Shown here in pieces: positions 1 to 11,131 of a stretch of 21,739 bases of DNA (within the stretch, counting starts at the first letter, position 1; each line of letters begins with the position of its first letter). This DNA comes from Reclinomonas americana ATCC 50394. Taxonomy: Eukaryota > Jakobida > Jakobea > Jakobida. A program made the position numbers and the translations under genes. Under the pieces are notes generated by a model, which saw only the letters and a program-made list of their open reading frames with translations, ran no database searches and was not told the DNA's origin. Where the stretch lies: NCBI GenBank assembly GCA_048213135.1, contig PS015347.1, positions 22,450-44,188 of the forward strand. The letters are read 5' to 3'.

Positions 1-29
1 CGTGTGTGTCGTCGTGAGTCGTCGTAGGT

Positions 30-76
<47 letters not shown>

Positions 77-336
77 CAGAGAGAGAAAGAGAGAGACAGA
101 GAGAGAAAGAGAGAGACAGAGAGAGAAAGAGAGAGACAGAGAGAGAGAGAGAAAGAGCCACAGTGTCCAAATGAAGTTGTGCGTGACACAGTGAGCTAGA
201 TTCCTTGAGTATTTGTGTGCATCACAATTTGTTGTTGTTGAGGGATAGAGTATTCCAGATGACGAAGTTTTGAGTGCGTGCCTGTCTGAAGTGGTCATGT
301 TATTCTCCTCACCTTCTGTCACTCTCTCCTTCTCAG
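1..336. repeat. GT and GA microsatellite plus end of upstream CLASP intron
   Basis: A (GT)n run at about 33-62 passes directly into GAGAGA sequence with regularly spaced GAGACA and GAAAGA interruptions to about 156. Bases 157-336 are non-repetitive and end in a pyrimidine-rich tract with AG at 335-336, which I read as the 3' splice site before the first visible CLASP exon. No coding sequence is recognisable here, so the N-terminal part of CLASP lies upstream of the window. Confidence 0.75.
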
Positions 337-954
337 GTGTACTCGGATCGTGAACTGTCGCGTGAACTCGACTCGGTCTTTGACGCGATCAGCAACACCA
401 AGGGCGAGTGGAACGATCGAGTCGAGGCGCTGCGCAAGTTCCAAGCGCTTCTTCTGGGAGGTGCTCCCGAGTGGGATAGCTTTCTGGGTTCGTGTCGTCG
501 CTTCGTGGAGCCGATGGCGAAGCAGGTGCGTTCTTCCCCTTCATTTCGTCTCGTGTATCTGCTGGCTGCTCACTCCTGTCACCGAAAAGCTGGGAGACCT
601 GCGATCGGCGGTCGTGCGCGAAGCTTGCAACGCAGTGGTGCGCATGTCGGAGACGCTTGGTGATGCGTTCGACCCCTACGCCGAGGCCTTTATTCCTGCA
701 CTGTACAAGTTGACGTTTGTCACGATTCAAGTGATTGCCGACAGCGGCAATGCGTGCATGCGGGCCATTGTGCAGAACTCGAGATTATCGCGCGGCACGG
801 TGCAGAAGCTGCTGGATGGGTTGAACATGCGACAAGTGTGCGTGGGGTAACTGGGGAGGGGGAGGGTGAGAGGGAGGCGAAAGAGAGAGAGAGAGGAGGG
901 AGGGAGGAGAGAGAGAGACGAGAGAGAGAGAGAGAGGAGGAAGGAGAGAGAAGA

Positions 955-1024
<70 letters not shown>

Positions 1025-1537
1025 GGGAAGATGAGAAAGAATGAGTATGAGAGAGAGAGAGCGCAGAGAATTCTGTCGAGAGGATAACATGAGATGAACT
1101 CACTGCTTACTCACATTATCTTTGCCTTCACAGTGCTTGTCGTGTGCGTGCATGCGAGTTGCTGCTGCTGCTGGTGGAGCGCAACACCAAGGCATTTGTC
1201 GAGCGCAATGCCGAGGTGTTGACAGATGCCTTGCGCAAGGGCATTCAGGACTCGCAGGCGGAGGCCAGGCGTGCGGCGCGCTTCGCGTTCTGGGCGTTCC
1301 ACAATCACTGTCCGTCACAGGCACAAAAGTTACGTGTTCCGCTCCTCGATCCGCCGTCGATGTGCACTGACCTCTCTTTTGTCGTCGACAGGCTGATGTC
1401 GACGTTTGACAGCAGCACTCAGCGCGTGCTTATGGAGGACAAGGAGGCGTACGCAGAGTCGGCGGCTGCTTCCGCCGCTGGGCACGACTCATCGGTGTCA
1501 CCGGCTGGGAAGCAGACGAGTGCGCGGAAACCAGCAG
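337..1537 (+). other. CLASP TOG2-like domain (exons 1-4 of the window)
   Basis: Spliced exons 337-525, 590-837, 1134-1328 and 1392-1537 give one continuous HEAT-repeat block of about 245 residues. It opens with VYSDRELSREL, a close match to the start of metazoan CLASP TOG2. It contains EWNDRVEALRKF, DLRSAVVREAC and VRACELLLLLVE, then KGIQDSQAEARRAARFAFWAF and the closing KLMSTFDSSTQ helix. In CLASPs this domain does not bind free tubulin strongly but is central to suppressing catastrophe. Phases agree at all three internal junctions, using donor 838 rather than 836 and the 63-bp intron 1329-1391, which is itself open in frame. Confidence 0.85.
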
Positions 1538-4500
1538 GTTGGTGGATTGGGGAGAGAGATGGGAGATGGGAGGGAAGAGGAAGGGAAGGGACGGAGAGGG
1601 AAGGGAAGAGAAGGGAGAGAAAAGGAGAAAGGGAAGAATGGGGAGGGAAGGGCAGGGAGGGAGGAGAGGGATAGGGAGGGAGGAGAGGGATAGGGAGATG
1701 GGGGGAAAGGTAGGGAGAGAGAGAAAAGGAGGGATGAGAGAGATAAGGAAAGAAGAGAAAGGGAAGGGAAGGGAAGGGAAGACAAGTGCGAAGAATGAAA
1801 GGGGAAGGGACAGAGGAGAGGGATAGGGAGAGAGAGGGAATGGAGAAGAATAGAGAATGGAGAAGAATAGAGAGGGAGAGAGAAAGAAATTAAGAAAGAG
1901 ATAGAGAAGGAACAGAGATTAGAGGGATAGGGAGAGAGAGAGGGAATGGAGATGAATAGAGGAACAGAGAAAGGGAGATGAAGGAAGGAAGGCAGAAAGA
2001 ACGAATGAGAGAAAGAAAGAAAGAGAGAATTGATGTTGATCAGTGTCCCCTCTTCTCATGCTTCTCTCCCTTGCAGCCATTGCCCAACCGCCGAGAAGAA
2101 AACCGGCGACACCCAACAGCGCGGAGGGTTCTGTGACTGTGCCTGTGCCAGATGTGGGACCGAGCGGCTCACGCTCGTCCACCACGCGCACGCGTCCGAA
2201 TGAGGAAGCCGGTGAATTCCGTGCGCCTCTTGCGGAAGGTCAGTCGAATTTGTGTGCCATTTGGTGAGAGCAGTTCGTCGTCGCTCATTCCTTGGGTGGA
2301 ACTTGTGCAGGTGCGCGTCATCGTTCGTCGAGCGCCTTTATCACGCCGAAGCAAGAGCGCTCTGGTATGGCTTCGGCGGCAGCACCCGCTGCTGCTGCTG
2401 CTGCAGCTGCGGGTCCAGCAGGTGCGCCGGCGAACAAGCCTGAGCGTTGCGTTGGATAGGGAAGGGAGGCGAAGGGAGGGAGGGGAGAGTGACGGGAAGG
2501 AGAGGAGGGGGGAGAAGAGAGAGGAAAGGGTGGACAAAGATAGTGGAATGTTGACGAAAGACGGAGAGAGAGGACGGGTGGCGAAGAAATGGGAGGGAGG
2601 AAAGGATGACATGTGCCAGATTGGGAGAGGAATTGGGAAGAAGTGAGACTCAGTGACACAGTGAGCGAGAGAGCGAAACTGGAGCAGACAGGGAGGAGGA
2701 GAGCAGATTCATTCTCTTCCCGCTCCGTTTCTCTCTGCCTATGCATGCCTCTCACTTCTTTTTCCTTGCTTGTCTTCTTCTTTTCCTCCTTCCATCCTCT
2801 CGTCTCCTCTCGTCTCCTCTCGTCTCCTATCTTTCCTCCTTCCATATTCCCTCTCCTCTCTTTCCTCCTTCCATGTCCCCTCTCCTCTCGTCTCCTGTCT
2901 TCTCCTCTCCCTCTCCCTCTCGCTCCCTCTCCTTCTCACCTCTCCTTCTCCCCCCTTCAGTCGACCGAGTCATGTCACCCACTCGACCGCGCGGCAACTC
3001 CGCCATGGCCGCCCTGGGCCAGTCGCAGTCATCGACGCCGACCTCGCGTCGCAGTGATTCCATCGCCTCCTCTTCGTCGGCCCTCTCCACGCCGTCTTCT
3101 ACGGGACGATATGAGGAGTTGTCGGCCGAGCTGCAGAATGTGTTGAATCAGTTGCGCGCCCCGCACGTGGTTTCGTTTTCATTCACCACCTCCTCCCTTA
3201 CACACTGTCACGCACGGCAGTCGCAACGGACGCAAGCAACCGAATCGCAGATCGATGGGATTCGGCGCACGACGAGTGGAGGTGGAGAATGGTGGTACTG
3301 GTGGCGGTGGTGCCGCTGCCGCTGCGAATGGCGACAGCGATGCTGCTGGCGCCGACGTGACTGCGCCCTCCCTCATGCACCGTCAAGCGATGAGCTCACC
3401 GGCAGCCGGCAGTGGCGGCAACAGCAGTGGTGTGCCGCCGCGCTCGTCCAGCAGCACTCGGCCGTCGCTGGGCGGCGCACCGTCGCGAACCATGGCCTCG
3501 TCGGGCGTGGCTGCGTCGGCTGGCGCAGCGGCGGCTGCAGTGGGCGCGGTGGACGACTACGAAGACGACGCGGAAGCCGGACGCTTCCCGTACGACTCGG
3601 TGGATCGCGAGAGCGACAGCGGAGCGGGTGACGATGGGGACGACGATGGGTTTGCCGACGAGAGTCCGCGTGCCATCTCCACGCAGTACGGCGCCAAGCG
3701 CATACCGCAGCGACCGAGAGCCGGTGAGTGGAAGGGGTGGCGGTAGTGGTGGAGATGAAATGACGACTCACGACAGAGAGATTGATTTTATTGGCAGACC
3801 CGACCACTGCGCTGCAGAATGTCACGAACTTGCCGTCGCACGTGGCACCGACTGGCGCTCGCCGCATTCGCGTGTCGGACGCCGCCAGTGGACCACCACC
3901 TGTGTCGCAGCCGCCATTGATCCCCGCGTTCCAGCGTCCAATTGTGGACGACGACGTGTCGTCTGATTCGCGGTTGTCGGCCGTGTCGCCGACGAGGTCG
4001 CGCAAGTCGTCAGTGGCGGTGCGTGATGGAGACTTTTCTCGCTTGATTATCTCTTGTCCTCATCGCCGTCACTCGCAGTCGCAGGAACCGCCGTCGGCCA
4101 AGAGCGGCATGTCGCCAACAAGTCCTCGACCGCGCGCGGATTCGCATTCGTCGTCGGGGTCGCCCAAGACACCCGACATTCTCGGCGACCTCAGCTCCAT
4201 TCTCGCCAGTGGCTCCGACAATGACTGGCAGATTCGCATTCAGTCGTTCCGTGATATTCAGAGGTGCGGGGTTGGGGGGTGAAGGGGGGTGCTTGCTTGC
4301 TGTGGTTGTTTCCAGTTTTTATCTTGTTGATGGTGTTGGGTGTGTGCTTTTCCTCTTGCTCCTTGTTGGATTGCTTTTCCTTTTCTCTTGCCATTCTTGT
4401 TTGTTGTCGATTCCGTGCTGTGATGGTATTGTGAGGTGCTTCCTCTGCTTCTTGTTGTGATGCTTGTCTTTTTCCTCGTCACTTTGTTATTGTTTCTGCT

Positions 4501-7500
4501 GTTCTCTGTTGATGCTTTGTGATTGTGTTTCATCTTCTGTTTTGTAATGTTGCTGCCTGCTGCTTTGTTGCCGATTCCACGCTGCTGATGCTATCGAATG
4601 CGCTTTTCCTTCTGCCTCTTGTTGTGTTGCTGTTCTTTCCCCCTTTCACGCTGTTGCTAATCTTCTCCCTATATTTGCTCGCTCGCAGAGTGTCAAAGTC
4701 AGGTCGCTCGGGCGAAATCGCCAAGCACTTTGACAGCGTGTTGCACTTGCTGATGGAGAGATTGTCGGATCCGCATTTCAAGGTACTTGTCGAGTCCCCA
4801 CTGTCGTCTGCATGCTCTGCAGCTCTTCTCACTTCTACCATGCAGGTGGTCATTGCGGCACTGGAGGCACTGATTGATTTGGTGCCGGCGTATCGCACCA
4901 ATATGGAGAATTTGTTGGAGAGATTGTTGCCGCGCGGTTCGTTGTTGTGGTTCATCCCCTGCGATTAAGATGGTGGCTGACTGAAGTCTGTGTGTGTGTG
5001 TGTGATCGTGCAGTGATTCTTAATCTGTCGCACGCCAAGCAGCAGGTCAAGGAGTTGTCGTCGCAGGTGTTGGAAGTGATTGTGGCGAATTTTGCCAGTG
5101 AGGCGTTGCTTCCTGTGCTGTCCAAGGTGGGGAAATGGGAGGGGTGGATAAAGGGGGAGGGGGTTGAAAGGGGGAAAGGGTGGACGAAGGGGAAGGGTGA
5201 GAGGAGAAGAGAGGAACGAAAGAGGGGAGGGGCGAGAGGGGAAGATAGGAAGGAAAGAGGGGAAGGGTGAGAGGGGAAGAGAAGACGGAAAGAGGGGAAA
5301 AGAGGAAGGGTGGATAAAGGTGAAGGCTAAAGGGAAAGGGGGAGGGTGAGGGGGAAGAGAAGAAGGAAAGAGGGGAAAAAGGAAGGGTGGATACAGGGGA
5401 AGGCTAAAGGGAAAGGTGGGAGGGTGAGGGGGAAGAGAAGAAGGAAAGAGGGGAAAAAGGAAGGGTGGATAAAGGGGAAGGTTAAAGAGAAAGTGGGAAG
5501 GGTGAGGGGGAAGAGAAGAAGGAAAGAGGGAAGAGAGGAAGGAAAGAGGAAGGGTGGATAAAGGGGAAGGCTAAAGGGAAAGGGCGAAGAGTAAGAGGGG
5601 AAGAGGGGAAGAGAGGAAGGAAAGAGGGGAGGGGTGAGAAGGGAAATTGAAAGAGAATAGAGGATCGGTGAATTTGGAATGGTGAGAAGGGTGTTGAGAA
5701 GGGCGTTGAACAGAAAAGAGCTTTTACAAGGAGAGGTGCACGAGAAGAAGTGTTGGAGAAAGGAACTGGAGGTGGGATGGTGAATCGGCAGTAGTGAACT
5801 GTGCTTGTGGTTGGAAGTGCAGAGGGGAGCAATAGATGGAGAGCAGGTGGGATCGGACGATGAAGTGAGTGAATGTGGATGTGAAGGAGTAACTGATGGC
5901 GGGGAGCGTTTGCTGCTTGTGATTTGATACCATTACGCTCTTGGTGCTCATACCCTGATCCCAGGTCCTTGACAATCGCAATCCCAAGATCCGACTCGGC
6001 GCAATGGAATACTTGATGCACATCATCGGCCAGTCGCACGCGTACTTTTCGGCGGCATCACGTTTTGTGTCTTGCGCAGTTTCTTTCCCCTCCTCTCTGA
6101 CATCTCACTCCCCTTCGTTTTGCAGAAATGCGACTGTTCCTCAACCGACTGGTTGGGTTCACCGCCAACAAGAATGCCGATTTGCGCAAGGCCGCTGTGG
6201 CCACCACTGTTACTCTGTACAATGTTAACAAGGACGTATTCTTGTCGCAACTGGCGGTGCGTCGTGATTGTCATCATTTCCCACTGCTCGCTATTTGGTG
6301 ATCCTCATCGCCGCGCGTAGTGTCTGCCCGCTGCCGAGCAAGCGAGTCTGCGCAAGCTGATGCAACCGTATCTGGGAACGGATCTGGAGCTGGAGGTTCG
6401 CGCGCACTCTCGTCAGAAGCCGCCATCGGCGGCATCAAATCACTCCGCCTCTGGTTCCTCGGTGTCGAGTTCGTCGGCTGGCTCTGTACACGATGTTATT
6501 GTGCATCCGTATGGGGATCAAGACATGCCGCTGTCGTATCACGGCAGTGGGGCGTCCTCGGGCATGCCACGGTACACTGTGGATCTTGTGAGGTGCTTTG
6601 TTGGACACCAGTTCCTCACTCTTGTGTACTGCGCAGATCGTTGTCGCAGTCGCGACCAACTGCACCGTCGGCCGCGGCAGCAGCATCAGCGGCTCCGGCG
6701 ATTCCCATGACTGCGTCGTCACCGGTGGTGCCGTCCTCGCGGGCGCTTCCGCTCTCGTCCAGGAGTGCGGGGTCGTCGGCATCGGAGAGCAGTGTGATTC
6801 CGGATCCTGTTTTGTATCAGCAGAGGCAGGGAGGTGTGTGAAGGGGCAAAGAGGGAAAGGGGGCTTCGGGGGAAAGGGGGCTAGGAGTGAAATGGGGCTA
6901 CGAGGAAAAGGGGGCTACGAGGGAAAGGGGGCTACGAGGGGAAGGGGGCTAGGAGGAAAGGGGGTTACGAGGGAAAGGGGGCTACGAGGGAAAGGGGGCA
7001 AAGAGGGAAAGGGGGCGAAGAGGGAAAGGGAGCGAAGAGGGAAAGGAGGTTGGGAGGGAAAGGGGGCTAGGAGGGAAAGGGGGCTAGGAGGGAAAGGGGG
7101 CTAAGAGGGAAAGGGGGCTACTACAGAAAGGGGGCTACGAGGGAAAGGGGGCTAAGAGGGTGTTCGATTGCTGACTTTTCTGCGCCTTGTAGGACAAGCA
7201 CCGCTGGCGACCAACTAGTTGCGTCTGATGTCAGCTTTTCCATCACAGAAGCAATCCCCCTCATCATGTGTGCGTCCAGCGAACCTAGTCGACATGCCAA
7301 TGGCGCGTCGTCATATTCGTCGTCGTCGTCGTCGTCGTACGGGATTCCCGGCACTCCGGGTGTCAGCCACCCTGTATCAGCAGGGACGCCGATGCAACCG
7401 GCTGCAAGACCGATTCGGTCGAGCAGGTTTGTGTGCAGAAGCACGGCTGCCAATGATGATTGTAAGCTGATTTTGTTTGTCACAGTCCTGCTCGTGCGAA

Positions 7501-10500
7501 TATCGAGAGCCTGCTGGCGGGAAGTCCAAGCACGGCTGCTCGTACGGTGCGTTCTGCTGGGGGTTCGCCGATTTCCTGTGTCGCTGGATAATGACCATTT
7601 TTCCTTCCTACAATGCAGCAATCAAGTACCGCAACTGCCCCTGCCCCGGCTGCGTCTGCTCCGCGCTCGTCGACTGCCACGTCGTTGGCAACCAAGTTTG
7701 CATCACCAATGCGAGCAGGTGTGTGGGGAGGGGAAAGGGAAAGGGAGGAGCGAGGGAGAGGGAGGGAGGGAGGAGGGGGGGAAAGAAGGAGGCGGTTCTG
7801 TGAGACTTCGACAAGAAGTGTTGGTGAATGTAGATGCGAAGGGTTGGTGAGACAAGTAAGAGCAGGAGGGAGAGTAAGACTGTGAGGTTGGAAAGGAGAG
7901 CAGAAGGCAGTGAGTGTCGAATGGATTAATAATGGGGACAGCGAGTGCGACTGAGAGAATGAATTTTAGAGAGGCGGAATGGAGGATGTTGACTAAGAGT
8001 GGAGAATGTTGAGGGTGTTAGTATTGCGGGTTGGGGATGGAGTGTGAGAGCGATAGTGAGAGAGAAAGGAAAGAGAAAGTGCAGGAAAGGAAAGAGAAAG
8101 AGAAAGAGAGAAAGGAAAGAGAAGAGAAGAGAGAAGGAAAGAGAAAGAGAAAGAGAGAGAGAGAGAAAGGAAAGAGAAAGTGAGGAAGATCACATGCAGA
8201 GGGAGCGGAGAATATTGCGGGTTGGGAATGGAGTGTGAGAGCGATAGTGAGAGAGAAAAGAAAGAGAGAGGTAGGAGAGAGAAAGAGAGAAAGGAAAGAG
8301 AAAGAGATAAAGGAAAGTGAAAGTGAGAAAGTGAGAAAGATCACATGCAGAGAGAGCGGGAGTGTTGGGGTTGGGGATGGAGTGAGAGCGATAGTGAGAG
8401 AGAAAGGAAAGAGAAAGTGAAAGAGAGAAAGGAAAGAGAAAGAGAAAGTGAGAAAGATCACGTGCAGAGAGAGCGGAGAATATTGCGGGTTGGGGATGGA
8501 GAGTGAGAGAGAAAGGAAAAAGAGAGAAAGGAAAGAGAAAGTGAAAGAGAGAGAAAGGAAACAGAAAGAAAAAGTGAGAATGATCACGTGCAGAGAGCGC
8601 GGAGAATATTACGGGTTGGGGATCGAGTTTGAGAGCGACAGCGAGAATGAGTAAATGAGAATTGCGGCGCAGAAAGTACAGCCTGAGCCGGAGAGTTGAA
8701 TGTAGAGCAAGAGCGAGAGAGCTATAATGTGCGTATGAGAGTGTTAAAATTGAAAGGGAGAGTGAGCTCGGAGTTTAAAAGTGCAGAGAAGTGTGTGTGT
8801 GTGGGTGTGCGAGCGGGCAGTGAGGAAAAGCAAGTCTTTTTATGAGAGTGGGCCTCTTATGTGCACGTGACATCTTGTTGCTGATGTGGCTTCTTACATT
8901 GTTGCGATGCAGGTCCGCCCCGTCACACGACAGAAGAAGGCAGCGATCCGCACGAGGAGGAGACGGAGGTGTCGTGGGAGATTGAGTTCCCCACTCTCAT
9001 CTCGGATGCGCATTCGACCGGTGAGTTGATGTGGTGATTTCTGTGGATATTCGCTGTCATCGACACGATCCATTGTTGTGTGCACTTGAATCTTTTCTCG
9101 GTCTCCAGTGTGAGACTTGCGTGTGACCGCTGTGCATTGCCTCTCTTTTCCACAGCAGCGAGACTTGTCGTCTTATTGAGGTCACTGTTTTCCATCTCAT
9201 CTCGTCTTGAGAAATCATCACATAGGTTTCTTCTCATGGTTTCTGCGTGAGACTCGCGTGTGTTTCCTCGATGTGTAGCGTCTCTTTTTAAGAGCGAGGT
9301 TGTACTGCTGATTGTGTGGGAGTTTCAACGTGTTGAGGTCACTATGTTCCGTGTCGGTGGTTCCGTCGCACAATGCTTCTTCTCCCGGTCTTCTGCGACA
9401 CTCGCGTGCGTTTCCTCGGTGTATTGCGTCTCTTTTGAATTGTGAGAGTTGTCCTGTTGAGTTTCTGTGGTCACTGTAATTCCATCCTATCTGTTTTCGG
9501 GTTTCGTTGCACGTTGTTTCTTCTCACGGTCTTCTGCGTGAGACTCGCGTGTGTTTCCTCGGCGCATTGCCTCTCTTTTTGAATTGTGAGAGTTGTCCTG
9601 TTGAGTTGAGGTCACTGTGATTCCATCCTATCTCTTTTGGTTTTCGTCGCACATGCCTCGCGTTTGGTGCATTGCCTCTATTTCACAAGAGCAAGACTTG
9701 TCGTTCTGTCTGCACTTCATCATTGTGCATGTCCTCCTTCATGTGCTCATCAAATTCCGTGCCACAGGCGCTCGACGAACGACGGCGTTGCGCGGTCTCG
9801 TCCGCACGTGCTCCGAGGTGCACGCGAGCAGTGTGTGGAGCACGTACTTTTCGCAAGTACTGCTGGTGCTGCTGGAGTGCCTGGAGGATGCGGATGTTGC
9901 GTCGGGGAGGAGCTGTCCAGCCTCCCCTTTCCTGCGACTGACGCATTGTGTGCCGTGCAGGAAACCAATCGCGAATTGAGTCTGGTGGCCGTCAATCACT
10001 TGGTGCAGAATCAGGGGTCATTCTTCCGTGAGTACATTAGCGTGGTGCTCACGCGCCTGCTGAAGAAGTTCCGCGACCCTTCGCGTGCGGTGAGTGCGGG
10101 GACGGCAGTGACTACATGCGCCTCATTGCAAGCTGAGAACTCCTTTCGCTTTCACGCAGGTTGTGCGTGCCGCGGAGGTGTGCGTGAATCAATTCGTGTC
10201 GGTGATTGATCCGCGGTGGTCGCTGGAGGTGCTGGCGTCGTCGGTCATGTCGGAGGATGGGCCGGTGTTGCATGGTTCCATTTTGATGATTCACAAGTTG
10301 ATCAAGGGGATGACCAGTGATCAGTTGATGAATGTGCTGCCGACGGTGTTGCCGGGGTTGTTTGAGGTGGGTGGGGGTGTGTGAGGGGAAGGGGGTGAGA
10401 GGGAAAAGGGAGATAAGAGGGGAAGGATATGAGAGCGAAGGAAGGAGAGGAATGGGGGTGTTCGCGGGAAACGATGGTATTCATGAAATTTTGCACTTGA

Positions 10501-10511
10501 CATGATCGCAG

Positions 10512-10562
<51 letters not shown>

Positions 10563-11038
10563 ACGATGTATGTATGTTTGTCTGTTATTCGTTCTGTTAA
10601 ATTTCCAACTGAGAGCGAGGTTGGGAGAGAGAATGTGTGTGCGCATGCGTGTGTGTGTGTGTGTGTGCTTGTAGGTGTGTCTGAATGAGAGCCCGTCTGT
10701 TAGCGAAGGGTTTGGAGTTTACAATGCAAATTGTGTCCAAGATTCATCGCACTCTGCATGTCCATCTTCAAATGTGTATTTGTTTGTGAAAGAGGGAGAG
10801 AGAGACTGAGCCAGAGAAAGAGAGAGGGGGAGATAGAGTGAGTGTGGATTTCGGAATTTGTGAGGCAAGGTTTGTCAAGCATCGCTTGTGCTATGCACGA
10901 ACGCTATGTTTTGTGTGTCACTCTCTCTTTCTCTCTTGTGTCTTTTCGTGTGTGTATGAGTGTGTGTGCGTGCGTGATCGGATTGTTTGTTCTGATACGT
11001 GAGCAAGGTCGAGAATGGGTGCATGAGAGAGCGAGATT

Positions 11039-11079
<41 letters not shown>

Positions 11080-11099
11080 GTGAGACAATGAGAGGGAGG

Positions 11100-11131
<32 letters not shown>

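Larger units (their letters stand above)
4079..6592 (+). other. CLASP TOG3-like domain (exons 10-16)
   Basis: Spliced exons 4079-4263, 4689-4782, 4846-4936, 5014-5126, 5965-6061, 6126-6256 and 6321-6592 encode a second HEAT/TOG block. It starts at DILGDLSSILASGSDNDWQ and contains FRDIQRVSKSGRSGEIAKHF, RLSDPHFKVVIAALEAL, VKELSSQVLEVI, NPKIRLGAMEYLMHII and DLRKAAVATTVTLY. It closes with a helix around QASLRKLMQPYL. The DPHFKV and RNPKIR turns are typical of CLASP TOG3. All six junctions keep phase, so the model is well supported. The final exon (to 6592) runs on into a Ser/His-rich linker. Confidence 0.85.

Noticed and set aside
836-841. CLASP exon 2 ending at 835
   Set aside because: It gives phase 0, which does not fit the exon at 1134. 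Donor 838 carries two bases and yields a Val codon, and the TOG helix then reads through.
7218-7248. A 31-bp intron inside the CLASP exon 7193-7426
   Set aside because: It is shorter than any other intron here and unnecessary, because the frame is open throughout once donor 6838 is used.
8018-8587. Long minus-strand Ser/Phe/Leu-rich open frame
   Set aside because: It is the complement of the GAAAGA intron array, with no motif other than repeat translation.
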